From contig CACSKA010000004.1 in the NCBI GenBank assembly GCA_902706205.1, positions 1 to 64,000 of the forward strand: a stretch of 64,000 nt of DNA, given 5' to 3'. Every line of letters begins with the position of its first letter. Position 1 is the first letter of the stretch. This document shows positions 1 to 10,697 of this stretch, piece after piece. Made by a program: the position numbers and the translations under genes. The notes below the pieces were generated by a model, which saw only the letters and a program-made list of their open reading frames with translations, had not been told where the DNA came from and did no database searches. The stretch comes from Chryseobacterium sp. 18061. GTDB lineage: Bacteria > Pseudomonadota > Gammaproteobacteria > Enterobacterales > Enterobacteriaceae.

Positions 1-280
1 AGACTTGGTATTCTATTTAGCGTCTTTCGACGTTTAAGAATCCATGTCACTTTGAGTGCCCACACAGATTGTCTGATAAATTGTTAAAGAGCAGTGAGTT
101 ACGCGCTTTCGCTTGCTAACTCGAGGTCCCGTATAATACGTTTTCCTCATTCAGAGTCAAGCGTTTATTTTCGCTTTTCTCTGTCAGGATTTCCTGAGAA
201 ACCCTTCTGACCCGGCGGCTAGCGTGCCGTCGTTCCGTGTCAGTGGAGGCGCATTATAGGGAGTTCTGACGAGACGGCAA
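1..280 (-). promoter_or_regulatory. rRNA operon promoters P1/P2 and 16S leader (reads left, 16S gene outside window)
   Basis: Read on the minus strand, this is the promoter and leader of a ribosomal RNA operon. P1 has -35 TTGCCG (275-280), a 16-base spacer and -10 TATAAT (253-258). P2 has -35 TTGACT (155-160), a 16-base spacer and -10 TATTAT (133-138). The antitermination signal boxA, TGCTCTTTAACAA, lies at 81-93, with a boxB-like hairpin at about 94-116 and a boxC-like TGTGTGGGCAC near 56-66. All match E. coli rrn leaders. The leader sequence continues to base 1, so mature 16S rRNA should begin roughly 70 bases beyond the left edge. The place next to yieP corresponds to rrnC in E. coli. Confidence 0.93.
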
Positions 281-431
281 GAGGAAATTTGAATTAATTT
301 ATCGTTCGCGCTTTTTTTCATCAAACCACTCATAAAAGCATCATTAATTGCACTATCTGCTGTTTTTACCGCCGAATGTTATCTCTGAATGGCATACTAG
401 AAAGGTAATTCGATATGAAGGAAAGGCATCT

Positions 432-1136
432 ATGTCCTTGAGCGCGCAACAGCTAGCGGCACAAAAGAACATTTCTTGGGTTCTTGCCGAGAAACTGGCG
501 CAGAAGATTTTAACCGGCGAATACCCGCCGGAGTGCATCCTCCCCGGAGAGATGGAGCTGGGCGAGCAGTTTGGCGTAAGCCGTACCGCCGTTCGTGAAG
601 CGGTTAAGACGCTGACGGCAAAAGGAATGGTTTTGCCGCGTCCACGCATTGGCACCCGAGTGATGCCCCGTTGCGACTGGAACTTTCTTGATAAAGAGCT
701 GATATCCTGGTGGCTCACGGAAAGTAACTTTGAAGAAGTCGTTGAACACTTCCTTGTTATGCGCAGCAGTCTTGAACCGCAGGCCTGCATGCTGGCGGCT
801 ACGCTCGGCAGTGCGGAACAAAAAGCCCGACTGAATACATTAATGGAAGATATGGTCCATCTGAAGCGGCACTTTGACCGCCAGCGCTGGATTGAAGTGG
901 ATATGGCCTGGCACGAACAAATCTATGCGATGAGCTCCAACCCGTTTCTGACCTCCTTTGCTTCACTGTTTCATTCTGTCTATCAGACCTACTTTGCCGC
1001 CATCACGCAAAACGAAGTGGTGAAGCTCGATCTGCACCAGGCCATTGTGGATGCCATTCAGGAAAGCGATGGCCCTCGTGCCTGGCAGGCTTGCCAGGCA
1101 CTGTTAACGGCCCCAAACACCCAGGCTACTAAATAG
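432..1136 (+). CDS. yieP: GntR/FadR-family transcriptional regulator YieP
   Basis: A 234-residue DNA-binding repressor of the FadR subfamily. It has an N-terminal winged helix-turn-helix (about residues 8-75, with the GntR signature FGVSRTAVREAVKTL) and a C-terminal all-helical FCD ligand domain. The ATG at 432 is chosen because AAGGAAAGG lies just upstream and the protein then begins MSLSAQQLAAQK as in E. coli YieP; an in-frame ATG at 348 would add 28 unsupported residues. The stop codon abuts the hsrA start codon, so the two are probably co-transcribed. The ligand is not known from sequence. It is read divergently from the rRNA operon. Confidence 0.92.
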   Translation: MSLSAQQLAAQKNISWVLAEKLAQKILTGEYPPECILPGEMELGEQFGVSRTAVREAVKTLTAKGMVLPRPRIGTRVMPRCDWNFLDKELISWWLTESNFEEVVEHFLVMRSSLEPQACMLAATLGSAEQKARLNTLMEDMVHLKRHFDRQRWIEVDMAWHEQIYAMSSNPFLTSFASLFHSVYQTYFAAITQNEVVKLDLHQAIVDAIQESDGPRAWQACQALLTAPNTQATK

Positions 1137-2537
1137 ATGACCGAGAAGAAATCACGCAGTATGGCCGGTTTGCCGTGGATTGCGGCGATGGCCTTCTTTA
1201 TGCAAGCGCTGGATGCCACCATCCTGAATACTGCGCTCCCCGCGATTGCCCACAGCCTGAACCGCTCTCCACTGGCGATGCAGTCGGCCATTATCAGTTA
1301 CACCCTGACGGTGGCGATGCTTATCCCGGTCAGCGGCTGGCTGGCCGATCGCTTCGGTACGCGTCGCATCTTTATGATTGCCGTGAGTCTGTTTACCTTG
1401 GGCTCGCTGGCGTGCGCCCTGTCAGGTTCGTTAACGCAGCTGGTCATCTTCCGCGTTATTCAGGGGGTTGGCGGCGCAATGATGATGCCCGTCGCCCGCC
1501 TGGCGCTGCTACGAGCCTATCCGCGCAGTGAACTTTTACCGGTTCTGAACTTCGTGACCATGCCTGGGCTGGTTGGCCCAATTCTGGGACCGGTGCTGGG
1601 TGGCGTACTGGTAACCTGGGCAAGCTGGCACTGGATTTTCCTGATTAACATCCCGATCGGCATCGCCGGCCTGCTGTATGCCCGCAAATATATGCCGAAC
1701 TTCACCACTCCGCGCCGCCGATTTGATATGACCGGCTTCTTGCTGTTCGGCCTGAGTTTGGTTCTGTTTTCCAGCGAGATGGAGCTGTTCGGTGAGAAAA
1801 TTGTCGCGACGTGGATAGCGCTGGCCATCATTGCGGTCAGTGTTCTTCTATTACTGGCTTATATTCGCCACGCTCGTCGTCATCCCACGCCGCTCATCGC
1901 GCTGCCGATGTTTAAAACGCGCACCTTCTCCGTGGGAATTGTCGGCAACCTCGCCACCCGTCTCGGTACCGGCTGCGTTCCGTTCCTGATGCCGTTGATG
2001 TTGCAGGTTGGGTTTGGTTATCCGGCGCTGATCGCCGGCTGCATGATGGCGCCTACGGCGTTAGGGTCAATTCTGGCGAAATCCACTGTGACGCAGGTGC
2101 TACGTTGGCTGGGATATCGTAAAACGCTGGTAGGGATAACAGTGTTTATCGGCCTGATGATTGCGCAGTTCTCGCTGCAGTCACCGTCCATGCCGGTGTG
2201 GATGCTGGTCCTGCCTTTATTCGTACTGGGAATGGCGATGTCGACGCAGTTTACGTCGATGAACACTATAACGCTGGCTGACCTGACAGACGAAAACGCC
2301 AGCAGCGGCAATAGCGTGCTGGCCGTGACGCAGCAGCTGTCTATTAGTCTTGGGGTGGCGATCAGCGCCGCAGTGCTGCGCTTTTATGAAGGGTTCGACA
2401 GCAGCAACACCGTGGAACAGTTCCACTATACCTTTATTACGATGGGCGCTCTGACCGTAGTATCAGCGGTAACATTTATGCTGTTAAAACCGAAAGATGG
2501 TCGCAATCTGATTAAAGAGCGGCACAAGAAAGCTTAG
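1137..2537 (+). CDS. hsrA: DHA2-family major facilitator exporter HsrA (YieO)
   Basis: A 466-residue inner-membrane transporter of the drug:H+ antiporter-2 (EmrB/QacA) family, predicted to have about 14 membrane segments. Motif A of the family is visible as [11 protein letters not shown] near residue 62. E. coli HsrA has been linked to homocysteine resistance when overproduced, but its natural substrate is unclear. The ATG directly follows the yieP stop codon with no spacer, so translation is probably coupled. The 3' end overlaps the convergent rbsR gene by four bases, leaving no room for a separate terminator between them. Confidence 0.9.
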   Translation: MTEKKSRSMAGLPWIAAMAFFMQALDATILNTALPAIAHSLNRSPLAMQSAIISYTLTVAMLIPVSGWLADRFGTRRIFMIAVSLFTLGSLACALSGSLTQLVIFRVIQGVGGAMMMPVARLALLRAYPRSELLPVLNFVTMPGLVGPILGPVLGGVLVTWASWHWIFLINIPIGIAGLLYARKYMPNFTTPRRRFDMTGFLLFGLSLVLFSSEMELFGEKIVATWIALAIIAVSVLLLLAYIRHARRHPTPLIALPMFKTRTFSVGIVGNLATRLGTGCVPFLMPLMLQVGFGYPALIAGCMMAPTALGSILAKSTVTQVLRWLGYRKTLVGITVFIGLMIAQFSLQSPSMPVWMLVLPLFVLGMAMSTQFTSMNTITLADLTDENASSGNSVLAVTQQLSISLGVAISAAVLRFYEGFDSSNTVEQFHYTFITMGALTVVSAVTFMLLKPKDGRNLIKERHKKA

Positions 2538-3526
2538 GCCGAACCTCGCACCACCAGTTCGGGCGTCAGCTGCACACGCTGCTGTTTCTGCCCGGGCTGT
2601 GCCATTCGGTGAATCAATACGTCGATAGCCAGCTCGCCCAGCTCATCTTTGGGCTGATGGATTGTCGTTAGCGGCGGCGTCATATAGGCCGCCAGTTCGA
2701 TATCGTCATAACCCACTACCGCCACATCACGTGGAATATTAAGCCCCACCTGATACAACGCCTGATAAACCCCGACCGCCATTGCATCATTGCCCACGAA
2801 CACCGCCTGCGGTGGCTCAGGCAGCGCCAGCAATGCCTGCATCGCCGTTAATCCGCCGCCAAATTCAAAATTGCTGGTAATAATGTAGCCACCGACAATT
2901 GGCAATCCACTGCGCGCCATCGCCGCCTGATACCCTTCGAGACGCAGACGCGCGGGCGTTTTGTCCAGCGGACCGGCAATACAGGCTATACGGCGATAAC
3001 CTTTGTCGATCAGATACTGTGTCGCCATGTCCCCGCCGAGCAAAGAGTTATCCTGAATAATATCGCTGTCACCGTCGAACGGCGCCCAGTCCATCATCAC
3101 CGTCGGTATAGAAGGATAACGCTGGACGATTTCCGGCGACGGCTGGTGAGTTTCGGTACACAACAGCAATAAACCGTCTACGCGCTTTTGCATCAGCGTT
3201 TCGAGATTACTGTTCATCCGCTGCTCGTCGCCTTCGGTGTTGCAAAGCACCAGGCTGTAGCCGCGTTCAAAGCAGCTGCGTTCGACGCCGCGAACCAGTT
3301 CCGAGTAAAACGGATTGGTACTGGCAGTGATCAGCATGCCGATCGTATGGGTCTGGTTGAGTTTGAGGCTACGCGCCAGAGCCGAAGGCGCGTAGTTAAG
3401 GCTTTTAATGGCGGCATTCACCTTTTCGGTGATGCTTTCGCTGACAAACCGGTCTTTATTAATGACGTGAGAGACCGTCGAAGTAGAAACGCCCGCCAGG
3501 CGAGCAACATCCTTCATGGTAGTCAC
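2534..3526 (-). CDS. rbsR: ribose operon repressor RbsR (LacI family)
   Basis: A 330-residue LacI/GalR-family repressor. The N-terminal helix-turn-helix ([20 protein letters not shown]) is followed by the hinge helix region ([11 protein letters not shown]) and a periplasmic-binding-protein-like core that binds ribose. It is the last gene of the rbs operon, three bases after rbsK. Its targets are very likely the two CGAAACGTTTCG palindromes upstream of rbsD, making the operon autoregulated and ribose-inducible. Near-identical in the DNA-binding domain to E. coli RbsR. Confidence 0.97.
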   Translation of the reverse strand: MTTMKDVARLAGVSTSTVSHVINKDRFVSESITEKVNAAIKSLNYAPSALARSLKLNQTHTIGMLITASTNPFYSELVRGVERSCFERGYSLVLCNTEGDEQRMNSNLETLMQKRVDGLLLLCTETHQPSPEIVQRYPSIPTVMMDWAPFDGDSDIIQDNSLLGGDMATQYLIDKGYRRIACIAGPLDKTPARLRLEGYQAAMARSGLPIVGGYIITSNFEFGGGLTAMQALLALPEPPQAVFVGNDAMAVGVYQALYQVGLNIPRDVAVVGYDDIELAAYMTPPLTTIHQPKDELGELAIDVLIHRMAQPGQKQQRVQLTPELVVRGSA

Positions 3527-3529
3527 GTG

Positions 3530-4459
3530 TTACCCCTGCTGACGTAAGAAGTCATCGATCTCTTTGCGCCATGGAACAGAGGGCTGCGCGCCTTTGCGGG
3601 TCACGGCAATCGCCGCTGCCGCATGGGCAAAACGCAATGCTTCCGATAATTCAGTGCCTTCCAGCAGCGCCGTCATCAGCGCGCCGTTAAAGGTGTCGCC
3701 TGCAGCAATTGTGTCGATGGCATGCACTTTAAAGCCCGGTACGCGCTGACCATTCCCTTTCTGACTGGCCCACACGCCGCGACTGCCGAGCGTAATAATG
3801 ACCGTTTCGATGCCTTTATCATGCAGCACCTGCGCCGCGTTTGCGGCATCCTCATCATTTTCGACCCGCACGCCCGTCAGCTTTTCCGCTTCGGTTTCGT
3901 TAGGGGTGATGATATCCACCAGCGAAAGCAGTTCGTCCGGCAGTTCACGAGCCGGAGCCGGATTAAGCGCCACGGTCGTCTGGTTGTTGTGCGCTATTTT
4001 CGCCGCCGCCAGAACGCTTTCCAGTGGCGATTCCAGCTGCATTAGCAGCGCATCGGCGCTGGCAATACGGTCTTTTTGCTCCACCACTCGCTCAGTTGTC
4101 AGCGCGGCATTTGCCCCCGCGTGAATACCGATGACATTCTCACCTTCACCATTAACGAAAATCAGCGCCACGCCGGTGGAAACGCCCGCCACAACGCTCA
4201 CCGCCGCAATGTCGATATTGTCGCTCGCCAGTTGCTTACGCACTTGTTCGCCAGTGTCGTCATCGCCGGTACAAGCAATAAAAGCGATGCTCGCGCCGCT
4301 GCGTCCGGCGGCAACGGCCTGATTTGCGCCTTTTCCGCCAAACGCCACCTGATACTGGCTGCCAGTCACGGTTTCGCCCGGTAGCGGGAAAGATTCAAGG
4401 TTAAGAATGTGATCGGCATTGATACTGCCAAGGACGACGAGGTTACCTGCGGTTTTCAT
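3530..4459 (-). CDS. rbsK: ribokinase
   Basis: A 309-residue PfkB-family carbohydrate kinase that phosphorylates D-ribose with ATP to ribose 5-phosphate, feeding the pentose phosphate pathway. Both PfkB signatures are present: the substrate-binding GGKGANQAVAAGRSG near residues 40-55 and the catalytic DTIAAGDTFNGAL with its Asp base near residue 253. The start at 4459 (MKTAGNLVVLG) matches E. coli; a two-codon-earlier ATG at 4465 is possible, and longer extensions run into a stem-loop that lies between rbsB and rbsK and are unlikely. Confidence 0.96.
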   Translation of the reverse strand: MKTAGNLVVLGSINADHILNLESFPLPGETVTGSQYQVAFGGKGANQAVAAGRSGASIAFIACTGDDDTGEQVRKQLASDNIDIAAVSVVAGVSTGVALIFVNGEGENVIGIHAGANAALTTERVVEQKDRIASADALLMQLESPLESVLAAAKIAHNNQTTVALNPAPARELPDELLSLVDIITPNETEAEKLTGVRVENDEDAANAAQVLHDKGIETVIITLGSRGVWASQKGNGQRVPGFKVHAIDTIAAGDTFNGALMTALLEGTELSEALRFAHAAAAIAVTRKGAQPSVPWRKEIDDFLRQQG

Positions 4460-4481
4460 AATCATGAGTGTCCGATAAAGA

Positions 4482-4506
4482 GCGCCACCGGGATTTCCGG
4501 TGGCGC
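4482..4506 (-). promoter_or_regulatory. intercistronic stem-loop between rbsB and rbsK
   Basis: A perfect 10-base-pair inverted repeat (GCGCCACCGG, 4482-4491; CCGGTGGCGC, 4497-4506) with a 5-base loop sits in the 109-base gap between rbsB and rbsK. A second, weaker hairpin (TCAGGC/GCCTGA, 4537-4556) follows the rbsB stop. No U-run follows either, so they are more likely mRNA-stabilising or processing structures that favour high rbsB expression than terminators. In E. coli the rbsB 3' UTR yields the small RNA RbsZ; equivalence here is unproven. Confidence 0.6.
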
Positions 4507-4568
4507 ATGCCACACTTTTCTTTTTAGATTGTCCCCTCAGGCTCTTATTGGCCTGAATCGGTGATGAC

Positions 4569-5459
4569 TTATTGCTTGATGACCAGTTTCAGGTCAACAG
4601 GATATTTGGCCTGAACCTTCTCACCTTTCAGCACCTTAGCAGCAACGTCAACGCCCTGGGCGCCGATTTGCTCTGGCAGCTGTGCAATCGTCGCAGACAG
4701 TTTGCCATCATTTACGGCTTTTTCGCCATCCGGAGTGCCATCAAAACCGACAACCATCACATCTGATTTACCGGCAGTCTGCAGCGCACGCAGTGCACCC
4801 AGCGCCATTTCATCGTTCTGCGCGAAAACAGCTTTCACATCAGGATGCGCGGTCAGCAGGTTCTGCATGACGTTCAGACCTTTTGTACGGTCGAAATCTG
4901 CTGGCTGGCTCGCCAGGACATCAAATTTGTGCGCCGCAACGGCCTGCTGGAAACCTTCGCCACGCTCACGAGCGGCAGACGTCCCTGCAATGCCCTGCAG
5001 TTCAATAACCTTCGCGCCTTCACCGGCTTTCTTCGCGATGTAGTCGCCTGCAATTTTACCGCCTAGCACGTTATCAGACGCAATGTGGCTCACCACTTCG
5101 CCTTTAGACGCCTGGCGGTCTAGCGTAATCACGGGGATCTTCGCCTGGTTTGCCATTTTCACGGCGTTACCCACGGCATCGGAATCCGTTGGATTGATCA
5201 GAAGAATTTTGGTGCCACGTACGGTCAGGTCTTGAACGTTCGCCAGCTCTTTCGCCGGGTTGTTCTGAGAATCCAGTACCACCAGGTTGTAGCCCAGTTT
5301 ATCCGCCTCTTTCTGCGCTCCGTCTTTCAGGGAGACGAAGAAAGGGTTGTTCAGCGTCGAGATAACCAACGCAATAGTGTCTTTCGCCATTGCGTTAGCA
5401 CTTACGGTGGCGCTCAGTGCCACAGCAGAAACCAGGGTAGCCAGTTTTTTCATGTTCAT
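4569..5459 (-). CDS. rbsB: periplasmic ribose-binding protein RbsB
   Basis: A 296-residue periplasmic D-ribose receptor for the RbsABC transporter, also the ligand carrier for Trg chemotaxis in E. coli. The signal peptide is clear: MNMKK, a hydrophobic core and cleavage after ANAMA, giving a mature protein starting KDTIALV. The remainder is a type I periplasmic-binding fold (Peripla_BP_4), with ligand-contacting segments STLNNPFF and the hinge region QNDEMALGA. It lies 27 bases after rbsC and before a stem-loop. Confidence 0.97.
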   Translation of the reverse strand: MNMKKLATLVSAVALSATVSANAMAKDTIALVISTLNNPFFVSLKDGAQKEADKLGYNLVVLDSQNNPAKELANVQDLTVRGTKILLINPTDSDAVGNAVKMANQAKIPVITLDRQASKGEVVSHIASDNVLGGKIAGDYIAKKAGEGAKVIELQGIAGTSAARERGEGFQQAVAAHKFDVLASQPADFDRTKGLNVMQNLLTAHPDVKAVFAQNDEMALGALRALQTAGKSDVMVVGFDGTPDGEKAVNDGKLSATIAQLPEQIGAQGVDVAAKVLKGEKVQAKYPVDLKLVIKQ

Positions 5460-5486
5460 ATCTGAGATGTCCTGTTATGTCAGTTA

Positions 5487-6452
5487 TTACTGCTTTTTGT
5501 TGTCTACCAGCACCGCCAGCAATATCACCACCGCTTTGACGATCATCTGGTAATAGGAGGAAACACCTAACAAATTCAAACCATTATTAAGGAAACCAAG
5601 AATCAATGCGCCGATCAGCGTCCCAACAATACGACCTTTGCCGCCAGCCAAACTGGTTCCGCCCAGCACCACCGCCGCAATCGCGTCGAGCTCATAGCCC
5701 GTACCGGCCGTCGGTTGCGCAGACGACAGACGCGCCACTTCTATAATGCCTGCCAGTGAGGCCAACATGCCGCACAGCGAATACACGATAATTTTGACTT
5801 TATTGACGCTGATCCCGGACAGACGCGTTGCCGCTTCGTTGCCGCCCAGCGCGTAGATATAACGACCCAAACGGGTGTGATGCAGCATGTACCACGCAGC
5901 GAGGAACACAATCGCCATGATCCACACCGGCGTCGGAATGCCCAGCGGACGGCCAATACCAAACCAGCCAAACACATCGGCATTATCGGTAAAGCCTGTA
6001 TTCACCGGACTGCCGTTGGTGTACACCATCGTCACACCGCGCAGCAGCAGCATCATCACCAGTGTGGCGATAAATGCCTGCACGCGGCCTTTCGCCACAA
6101 TCACGCCCGTCACTGCGCCAATCGCCGCGCCTAATGCCAGCGCAGCCGCGACGGCCACCAGCGCATTCACTTCGATACCGACAATCGACGCCGCAACCGC
6201 TCCGGTCAGGGCCAGCAACGAACCGACGGACAAATCGATGCCAGAGGTCAGAATAACCAACGTCATCCCCACCGCCATAATGGCGTTGACCGACGTCTGT
6301 TGCAGGATGTTGAACAGGTTATTAACGGTAAAAAAGTTCGGACTCATGGTCGAGACAACGGCTATCAGCACCAGCAGAGCAATCAGTGACTTTTGCTCCA
6401 ACAGCCACGCTTTGGTGAAATAACGGCGACCAGCAACAGCCTGGGTAGTCAT
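5487..6452 (-). CDS. rbsC: ribose ABC transporter permease RbsC
   Basis: A 321-residue inner-membrane permease of the BPD_transp_2 family; a dimer forms the ribose channel driven by RbsA. The sequence is dominated by hydrophobic segments (about ten) and carries the family's conserved cytoplasmic loop GGNEAATRLSGI, which contacts the ATPase. It starts five bases after rbsA and has the same length as the E. coli protein. Confidence 0.97.
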   Translation of the reverse strand: MTTQAVAGRRYFTKAWLLEQKSLIALLVLIAVVSTMSPNFFTVNNLFNILQQTSVNAIMAVGMTLVILTSGIDLSVGSLLALTGAVAASIVGIEVNALVAVAAALALGAAIGAVTGVIVAKGRVQAFIATLVMMLLLRGVTMVYTNGSPVNTGFTDNADVFGWFGIGRPLGIPTPVWIMAIVFLAAWYMLHHTRLGRYIYALGGNEAATRLSGISVNKVKIIVYSLCGMLASLAGIIEVARLSSAQPTAGTGYELDAIAAVVLGGTSLAGGKGRIVGTLIGALILGFLNNGLNLLGVSSYYQMIVKAVVILLAVLVDNKKQ

Positions 6453-6457
6453 CTTTC

Positions 6458-7963
6458 TTACTCCTGATTCACACGATTAAGCTTGCCCACAGCGGCAGCC
6501 ATCAATACTTCTTGGGTGGCCTGCTCGCGTGTGAATTCACCACCGAGATGCCCTTCGTGCATCACCATGATGCGGTCGCTCATGCCCAGCACTTCCGGCA
6601 TCTCCGAAGAGACGAGAATGATGCTCAGGCCATCGGCTTTAAACTGGTTAATCAGCTGATAAATTTCTTTCTTCGCCCCGACGTCCACGCCTCGCGTTGG
6701 CTCATCGAGGATAAGCACTTTCGGTCGCGTCATCAGCCCGCGAGCAATCGCCACTTTTTGCTGATTACCGCCTGAGAGTAAACCAATCGCTTGCTCCATC
6801 GACGGGGTTTTAACATTGAACAGACGGATGAAATCGCTCACCGCCTGCTGTTCCTCTTTATGCTTCAGGCCGCCGCCTGCATTGCTGAAATAGCGCAGCG
6901 CGGTCAGAGACATGTTCTCTTTTACCGACATGCCCAGCACCAGGCCATCACGCTTACGGTCTTCGGAGATATAAACGATGCCGTTGGCCAGACCGTCCTG
7001 CGGGGATTTGGTCACCATTTCATGGCCATCCAGCGTAACGTAACCACTGCTACGCGGCAGCGCGCCGTACAGGACTTTCATCAGTTCGGTACGCCCGGCG
7101 CCCATCAGGCCCGCCACGCCGAGGATTTCCCCTTTGCGTAGCGTGAAGCTGACATTTTCCACGCCCGGGCCGCACAGATTATCGACCTTCAGACGCACGT
7201 CACCCGGAACTTTGTCGATGCGCGGATACTGATCCTCGAGTTTGCGACCGACCATCATTTCAATCAGTGAATCTTCGGTGAGCGTCGCCACTTCGCGCTC
7301 GGCAATAAACTGGCCGTCACGGAATACGGTCACATCATCACAAATCTCGAAGATCTCTTTCATTCGGTGAGAGATATAAACGATGCCGCGGCCTTGGGAT
7401 TTCAGTTCGCGAATGACGCGGAATAACGATTCGGTTTCAGTATCGGTCAGCGCGTCCGTCGGTTCATCCATGATGATGACCTTCGACTCGAAGCTCAGCA
7501 CTTTAGCGATTTCCACCATCTGCTGATCGCCAATCGACAGTTCGCCCACCAGCCTGTCGCTTTTAAAGCGCAGGTTGAGCTTCGCCAGCAGTTTGTCTGC
7601 TTCGGCGTACATGGTTTTCCAGTCGATTTTGCCGAAGCGGTTGACGAACTCGCGGCCTAAAAAAATGTTCTCAGCGATGGTCAACTGCGGGATCAGATTC
7701 AGTTCCTGATGAATGATGCCGATCCCGGCTTCCTGAGATGATTTCGGTCCGGTAAAGGTCGCTTCCTGGCCCAGCCAATGCAGCGAGCCGGCATCTTTAC
7801 TGTAGATCCCGGTAAGCACTTTCATCATCGTCGATTTACCGGCGCCGTTTTCGCCCACCAGCGCCATTACGCGGCCGGAGTAGACGTTAAGCGATGCGCC
7901 GGAAAGGGCTTTCACGCCCGGGAAGGATTTATCGATCCCTTTGAGTTGCAGTAATGCGTCCAT
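6458..7963 (-). CDS. rbsA: ribose ABC transporter ATPase RbsA
   Basis: A 501-residue ATPase with two fused ABC domains, powering ribose import. The first domain has Walker A GENGAGKS (near residue 37), signature LSIGDQQ and Walker B VIIMDEPT. The second has a degenerate Walker A (GLMGAGRT) with signature LSGGNQQK and [11 protein letters not shown], the usual asymmetry of monosaccharide importers. The start at 7963 ([12 protein letters not shown]) gives the E. coli length; an in-frame upstream ATG at 8008 would overlap rbsD. Confidence 0.96.
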   Translation of the reverse strand: MDALLQLKGIDKSFPGVKALSGASLNVYSGRVMALVGENGAGKSTMMKVLTGIYSKDAGSLHWLGQEATFTGPKSSQEAGIGIIHQELNLIPQLTIAENIFLGREFVNRFGKIDWKTMYAEADKLLAKLNLRFKSDRLVGELSIGDQQMVEIAKVLSFESKVIIMDEPTDALTDTETESLFRVIRELKSQGRGIVYISHRMKEIFEICDDVTVFRDGQFIAEREVATLTEDSLIEMMVGRKLEDQYPRIDKVPGDVRLKVDNLCGPGVENVSFTLRKGEILGVAGLMGAGRTELMKVLYGALPRSSGYVTLDGHEMVTKSPQDGLANGIVYISEDRKRDGLVLGMSVKENMSLTALRYFSNAGGGLKHKEEQQAVSDFIRLFNVKTPSMEQAIGLLSGGNQQKVAIARGLMTRPKVLILDEPTRGVDVGAKKEIYQLINQFKADGLSIILVSSEMPEVLGMSDRIMVMHEGHLGGEFTREQATQEVLMAAAVGKLNRVNQE

Positions 7964-7970
7964 GGCGGCC

Positions 7971-8390
7971 TCAGAAAGTGACGCCAGCACAGAGAATGAT
8001 ATTCGCATACGGGGAGCATTCCCCGCTGCGAATCACCGCCTGACTGTCTGCGGTTTGTAATTTGAACTGCTCATGTGTGGTGTAACGAATTTCAATGGTG
8101 TTTCCCTGGTGTTGCTGTAGCTGCTCGAGATGATTGAGCAACGTTTCGTGGAGCTGCGGGTTATGTGTTTTGATTTCCGCGGCGAGAATTGCCGTCTCAA
8201 CCTGCATTTCGGTCGTCACCACTTCCAGCACCTGCATAAATCCAGGCACACCTTGGGTTAATGCCATATCAATGCGCTGTGTACTGTGTGGGACAGGCAA
8301 GCCTGCGTCACAAACCACCAGCGTATCGGTATGCCCAAGACGGGAAATGACCGAGGAAATATCAGCGTTGAGTACCGTACCTTTCTTCAT
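7971..8390 (-). CDS. rbsD: D-ribose pyranase
   Basis: A 139-residue cytoplasmic enzyme interconverting the beta-pyranose and beta-furanose forms of ribose so that ribokinase receives its preferred furanose. The catalytic His20 is in [16 protein letters not shown] and the family C-terminus [12 protein letters not shown] is intact. It is the first gene of the rbs operon, seven bases before rbsA. Confidence 0.97.
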   Translation of the reverse strand: MKKGTVLNADISSVISRLGHTDTLVVCDAGLPVPHSTQRIDMALTQGVPGFMQVLEVVTTEMQVETAILAAEIKTHNPQLHETLLNHLEQLQQHQGNTIEIRYTTHEQFKLQTADSQAVIRSGECSPYANIILCAGVTF

Positions 8391-8404
8391 CGTTCTGCTC
8401 CACT

Positions 8405-8500
8405 AGCGAAACGTTTCGCTGGAGATAAGTCTAATCCTAACAGCGTACAGAAAACCACCATCAGGTTGCAGAAGTGTGATCGGCATCGAAACGTTTCGCT
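8405..8500 (-). promoter_or_regulatory. rbs promoter with two RbsR operators
   Basis: Two palindromes match the RbsR operator: AGCGAAACGTTTCGCT at 8405-8420 (perfect over 16 bases) and a second with the same 12-base core CGAAACGTTTCG at 8487-8498. Their centres are 80 bases apart. A plausible promoter on the minus strand, TTTTCT with a 17-base spacer and GACTTA, lies between them, so the proximal operator would cover the start point. A CRP half-site TGTGA (8475-8479) overlaps the distal palindrome. The operators are clear; the exact promoter is inferred. Confidence 0.8.
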
Positions 8501-8561
8501 ACATGAAATTAAGAGGATGTCAGGGCGTTGCCAAGTGGCGCTTCGCTTGCGCGGAACAGCT

Positions 8562-8588
8562 AAAAAAATACCCGGCAGGAATGCCGGG
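8562..8588 (-). terminator. kup terminator
   Basis: On the minus strand TGCCCGGCA, a short loop and TGCCGGGTA form a GC-rich stem directly followed by a run of seven T, just past the kup stop codon. Confidence 0.85.
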
Positions 8589-8606
8589 CATATTATAAAT
8601 GCGGAG

Positions 8607-10478
8607 TTATATTTCGACTTGGGTGCCGAGCTCGATAACCCGATTTGGCGGTATTTCAAACTGGTCGGGCGCACGCAGGGCGTTGCGTTGCAGCAGCAGG
8701 TACAGCTTGCCGCGCAGACGCAGATACCACGGCCGGTCGTTACCAATAATCAGCGATTCATGTGACATAAAGAACGAGGTTTCCATCATTCGACAGCTCA
8801 GCCCTTCAAGACCGCAGCGGTGGAAGACTTCTTCCACGTTTGGCGTTTCGCGCCAGCCGTAGCTCGCCACTACACGCCAGAACGACGGCGACAACTGCTC
8901 GATAGACACGCGACGCACATTGTGAACATACGGCGCATCTTCGGTGCGCAGCGTCAGCAGGATCACGCGCTCATGCAGCACTTTGTTGTGCTTGAGGTTA
9001 TGCAGCATCGCAAACGGAATCACATTCAACGCGCGGGACATGTACACCGCTGTACCTGGCACGCGCACCGGCGGCGATTTCTCCAGCGATGCAATCATCG
9101 CTTCGAGAGAGTTGCCATGCTCGTGCATGCGGCGCAGCAGGCGGAAACGTTCGCTCTTCCAGGTGGTCATCACCATAAACATCACCAGGCCCAGCGTCAG
9201 CGGCAGCCAACCGCCAGAGAGCAGTTTATCGAGGTTCGCCGAGAACAGCGGTACGTCGATACACAGGAATACCACCAGGATGACGAATACAAAGTACTTG
9301 TTCCAGTGCCAGTTTTTACGCGCCACGGTGGTCGCCAGAATCGTGGTCAGCACCATGGTGCCGGTAACCGCAATCCCGTATGCCGCAGCCAGATTGCTGG
9401 AGTGCTGGAAGCTGACAATGACCAGCACCACAGACACGTACAGCAGCCAGTTAATGAACGGGATGTAAATCTGACCGGATTCCATTTCGGAGGTATGAAT
9501 AATGCGCATCGGCGACAGATATCCTAGGCGAACTGCCTGACGCGTCAGGGAGAACACGCCGGAAATTACCGCCTGGGAAGCGATGACCGTCGCAAAGGTC
9601 GCGATAATCAGCATCGGGATCAGCGCCCACTCAGGAGCCAACAGGAAAAACGGATTTTTAATCGCTTCCGGATGTTTGAGTAACAGCGCCCCTTGGCCGA
9701 AGTAGTTCAATACCAGCGAAGGCAGAACCAAAGTGAACCAGGCAATACGGATAGGTAATTTACCGAAGTGGCCCATGTCCGCATACAGCGCTTCCACGCC
9801 GGTGATAGACAGGACAACCGCGCCAAGCGCAACAAAGGAAACCGTTTTGTATTCAAGGAAGAAGTGCACTGCCCAGTACGGGTTCAGCGCATGTAACACG
9901 TCCGGGTTGTCGATGATACTGCGTGCACCGAGCACCGCCAGCAACAGGAACCAAATCAGCATGATAGGCGCGAACAGTTTCCCCACCAGCGCAGTACCGT
10001 GCTTTTGAATCATAAACAGCAGGGTCAGTACGGCAATAGAGATGGGGACTATCCAGCTATCAAGCTGCGGAGCGATGATTTCCAGGCCTTCAATGGCCGA
10101 CATCACCGAGATGGCCGGGGTTATTACCACCTCACCATAGAAGAAGCTGCCGCCAATAAGACCGAGGATAACCAGCACAGACGTCATTCGCGCCGATGTG
10201 TTGCGCCCGGCAAGAGACATCAACGTCAGGATCCCGCCTTCTCCGGCGTTATCCGCACGCATCACGAAGGTGATGTATTTCAAGGAAACGGTAAAAATCA
10301 GCAGCCAGAAAATCAGGGATAAAAAGCCAAAAACAGCATCCCGTTCCACGCCAAATCCAAACTGGCCTGAGAGACATTCTCTCAGTGTATAAAGAGGGCT
10401 GGTACCAATGTCACCGTATACCACGCCAATTGCAGCAAGGGTGATCGCTGGCAACGATTGCTTATTATCAGTGCTCAT
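8607..10478 (-). CDS. kup: low-affinity potassium transporter Kup
   Basis: A 623-residue K+:H+ symporter of the KUP/HAK/KT family in the inner membrane. About twelve hydrophobic segments fill residues 12-430, beginning with the family signature [17 protein letters not shown], followed by a cytoplasmic C-terminal domain. The protein is one residue longer than I recall for E. coli Kup (622), with an insertion near [13 protein letters not shown]. It is transcribed alone, divergent from ravA-viaA. Confidence 0.96.
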   Translation of the reverse strand: MSTDNKQSLPAITLAAIGVVYGDIGTSPLYTLRECLSGQFGFGVERDAVFGFLSLIFWLLIFTVSLKYITFVMRADNAGEGGILTLMSLAGRNTSARMTSVLVILGLIGGSFFYGEVVITPAISVMSAIEGLEIIAPQLDSWIVPISIAVLTLLFMIQKHGTALVGKLFAPIMLIWFLLLAVLGARSIIDNPDVLHALNPYWAVHFFLEYKTVSFVALGAVVLSITGVEALYADMGHFGKLPIRIAWFTLVLPSLVLNYFGQGALLLKHPEAIKNPFFLLAPEWALIPMLIIATFATVIASQAVISGVFSLTRQAVRLGYLSPMRIIHTSEMESGQIYIPFINWLLYVSVVLVIVSFQHSSNLAAAYGIAVTGTMVLTTILATTVARKNWHWNKYFVFVILVVFLCIDVPLFSANLDKLLSGGWLPLTLGLVMFMVMTTWKSERFRLLRRMHEHGNSLEAMIASLEKSPPVRVPGTAVYMSRALNVIPFAMLHNLKHNKVLHERVILLTLRTEDAPYVHNVRRVSIEQLSPSFWRVVASYGWRETPNVEEVFHRCGLEGLSCRMMETSFFMSHESLIIGNDRPWYLRLRGKLYLLLQRNALRAPDQFEIPPNRVIELGTQVEI

Positions 10479-10626
10479 AGACTCGTCTTTCGTTTAATAA
10501 GACAAATGTGTACCGGGATCCCTGGCTCACAAAAGGCGCACAGTATGCACGATTAACAGAAGAATCGTACTCCAAAATGACTCCTCATTAACCTTGCTCA
10601 AAGAAATGCCGACAGCTTCTCGCACT

Positions 10627-10655
10627 ATTACCCAGCGCCTGCAAACGGCTATAAT
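10627..10655 (+). promoter_or_regulatory. probable ravA-viaA promoter
   Basis: TATAAT at 10650-10655, preceded by C and followed by C (CTATAATC), lies 43 bases before ravA. The hexamer 17 bases upstream (ATTACC) is weak, which fits the sigma-S control reported for E. coli ravA-viaA. Assignment to sigma-S is inference. Confidence 0.5.
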
Positions 10656-10697
10656 CGCTTGATAGCTGGATAAATAGCGGAAGGACACCACTCTATT

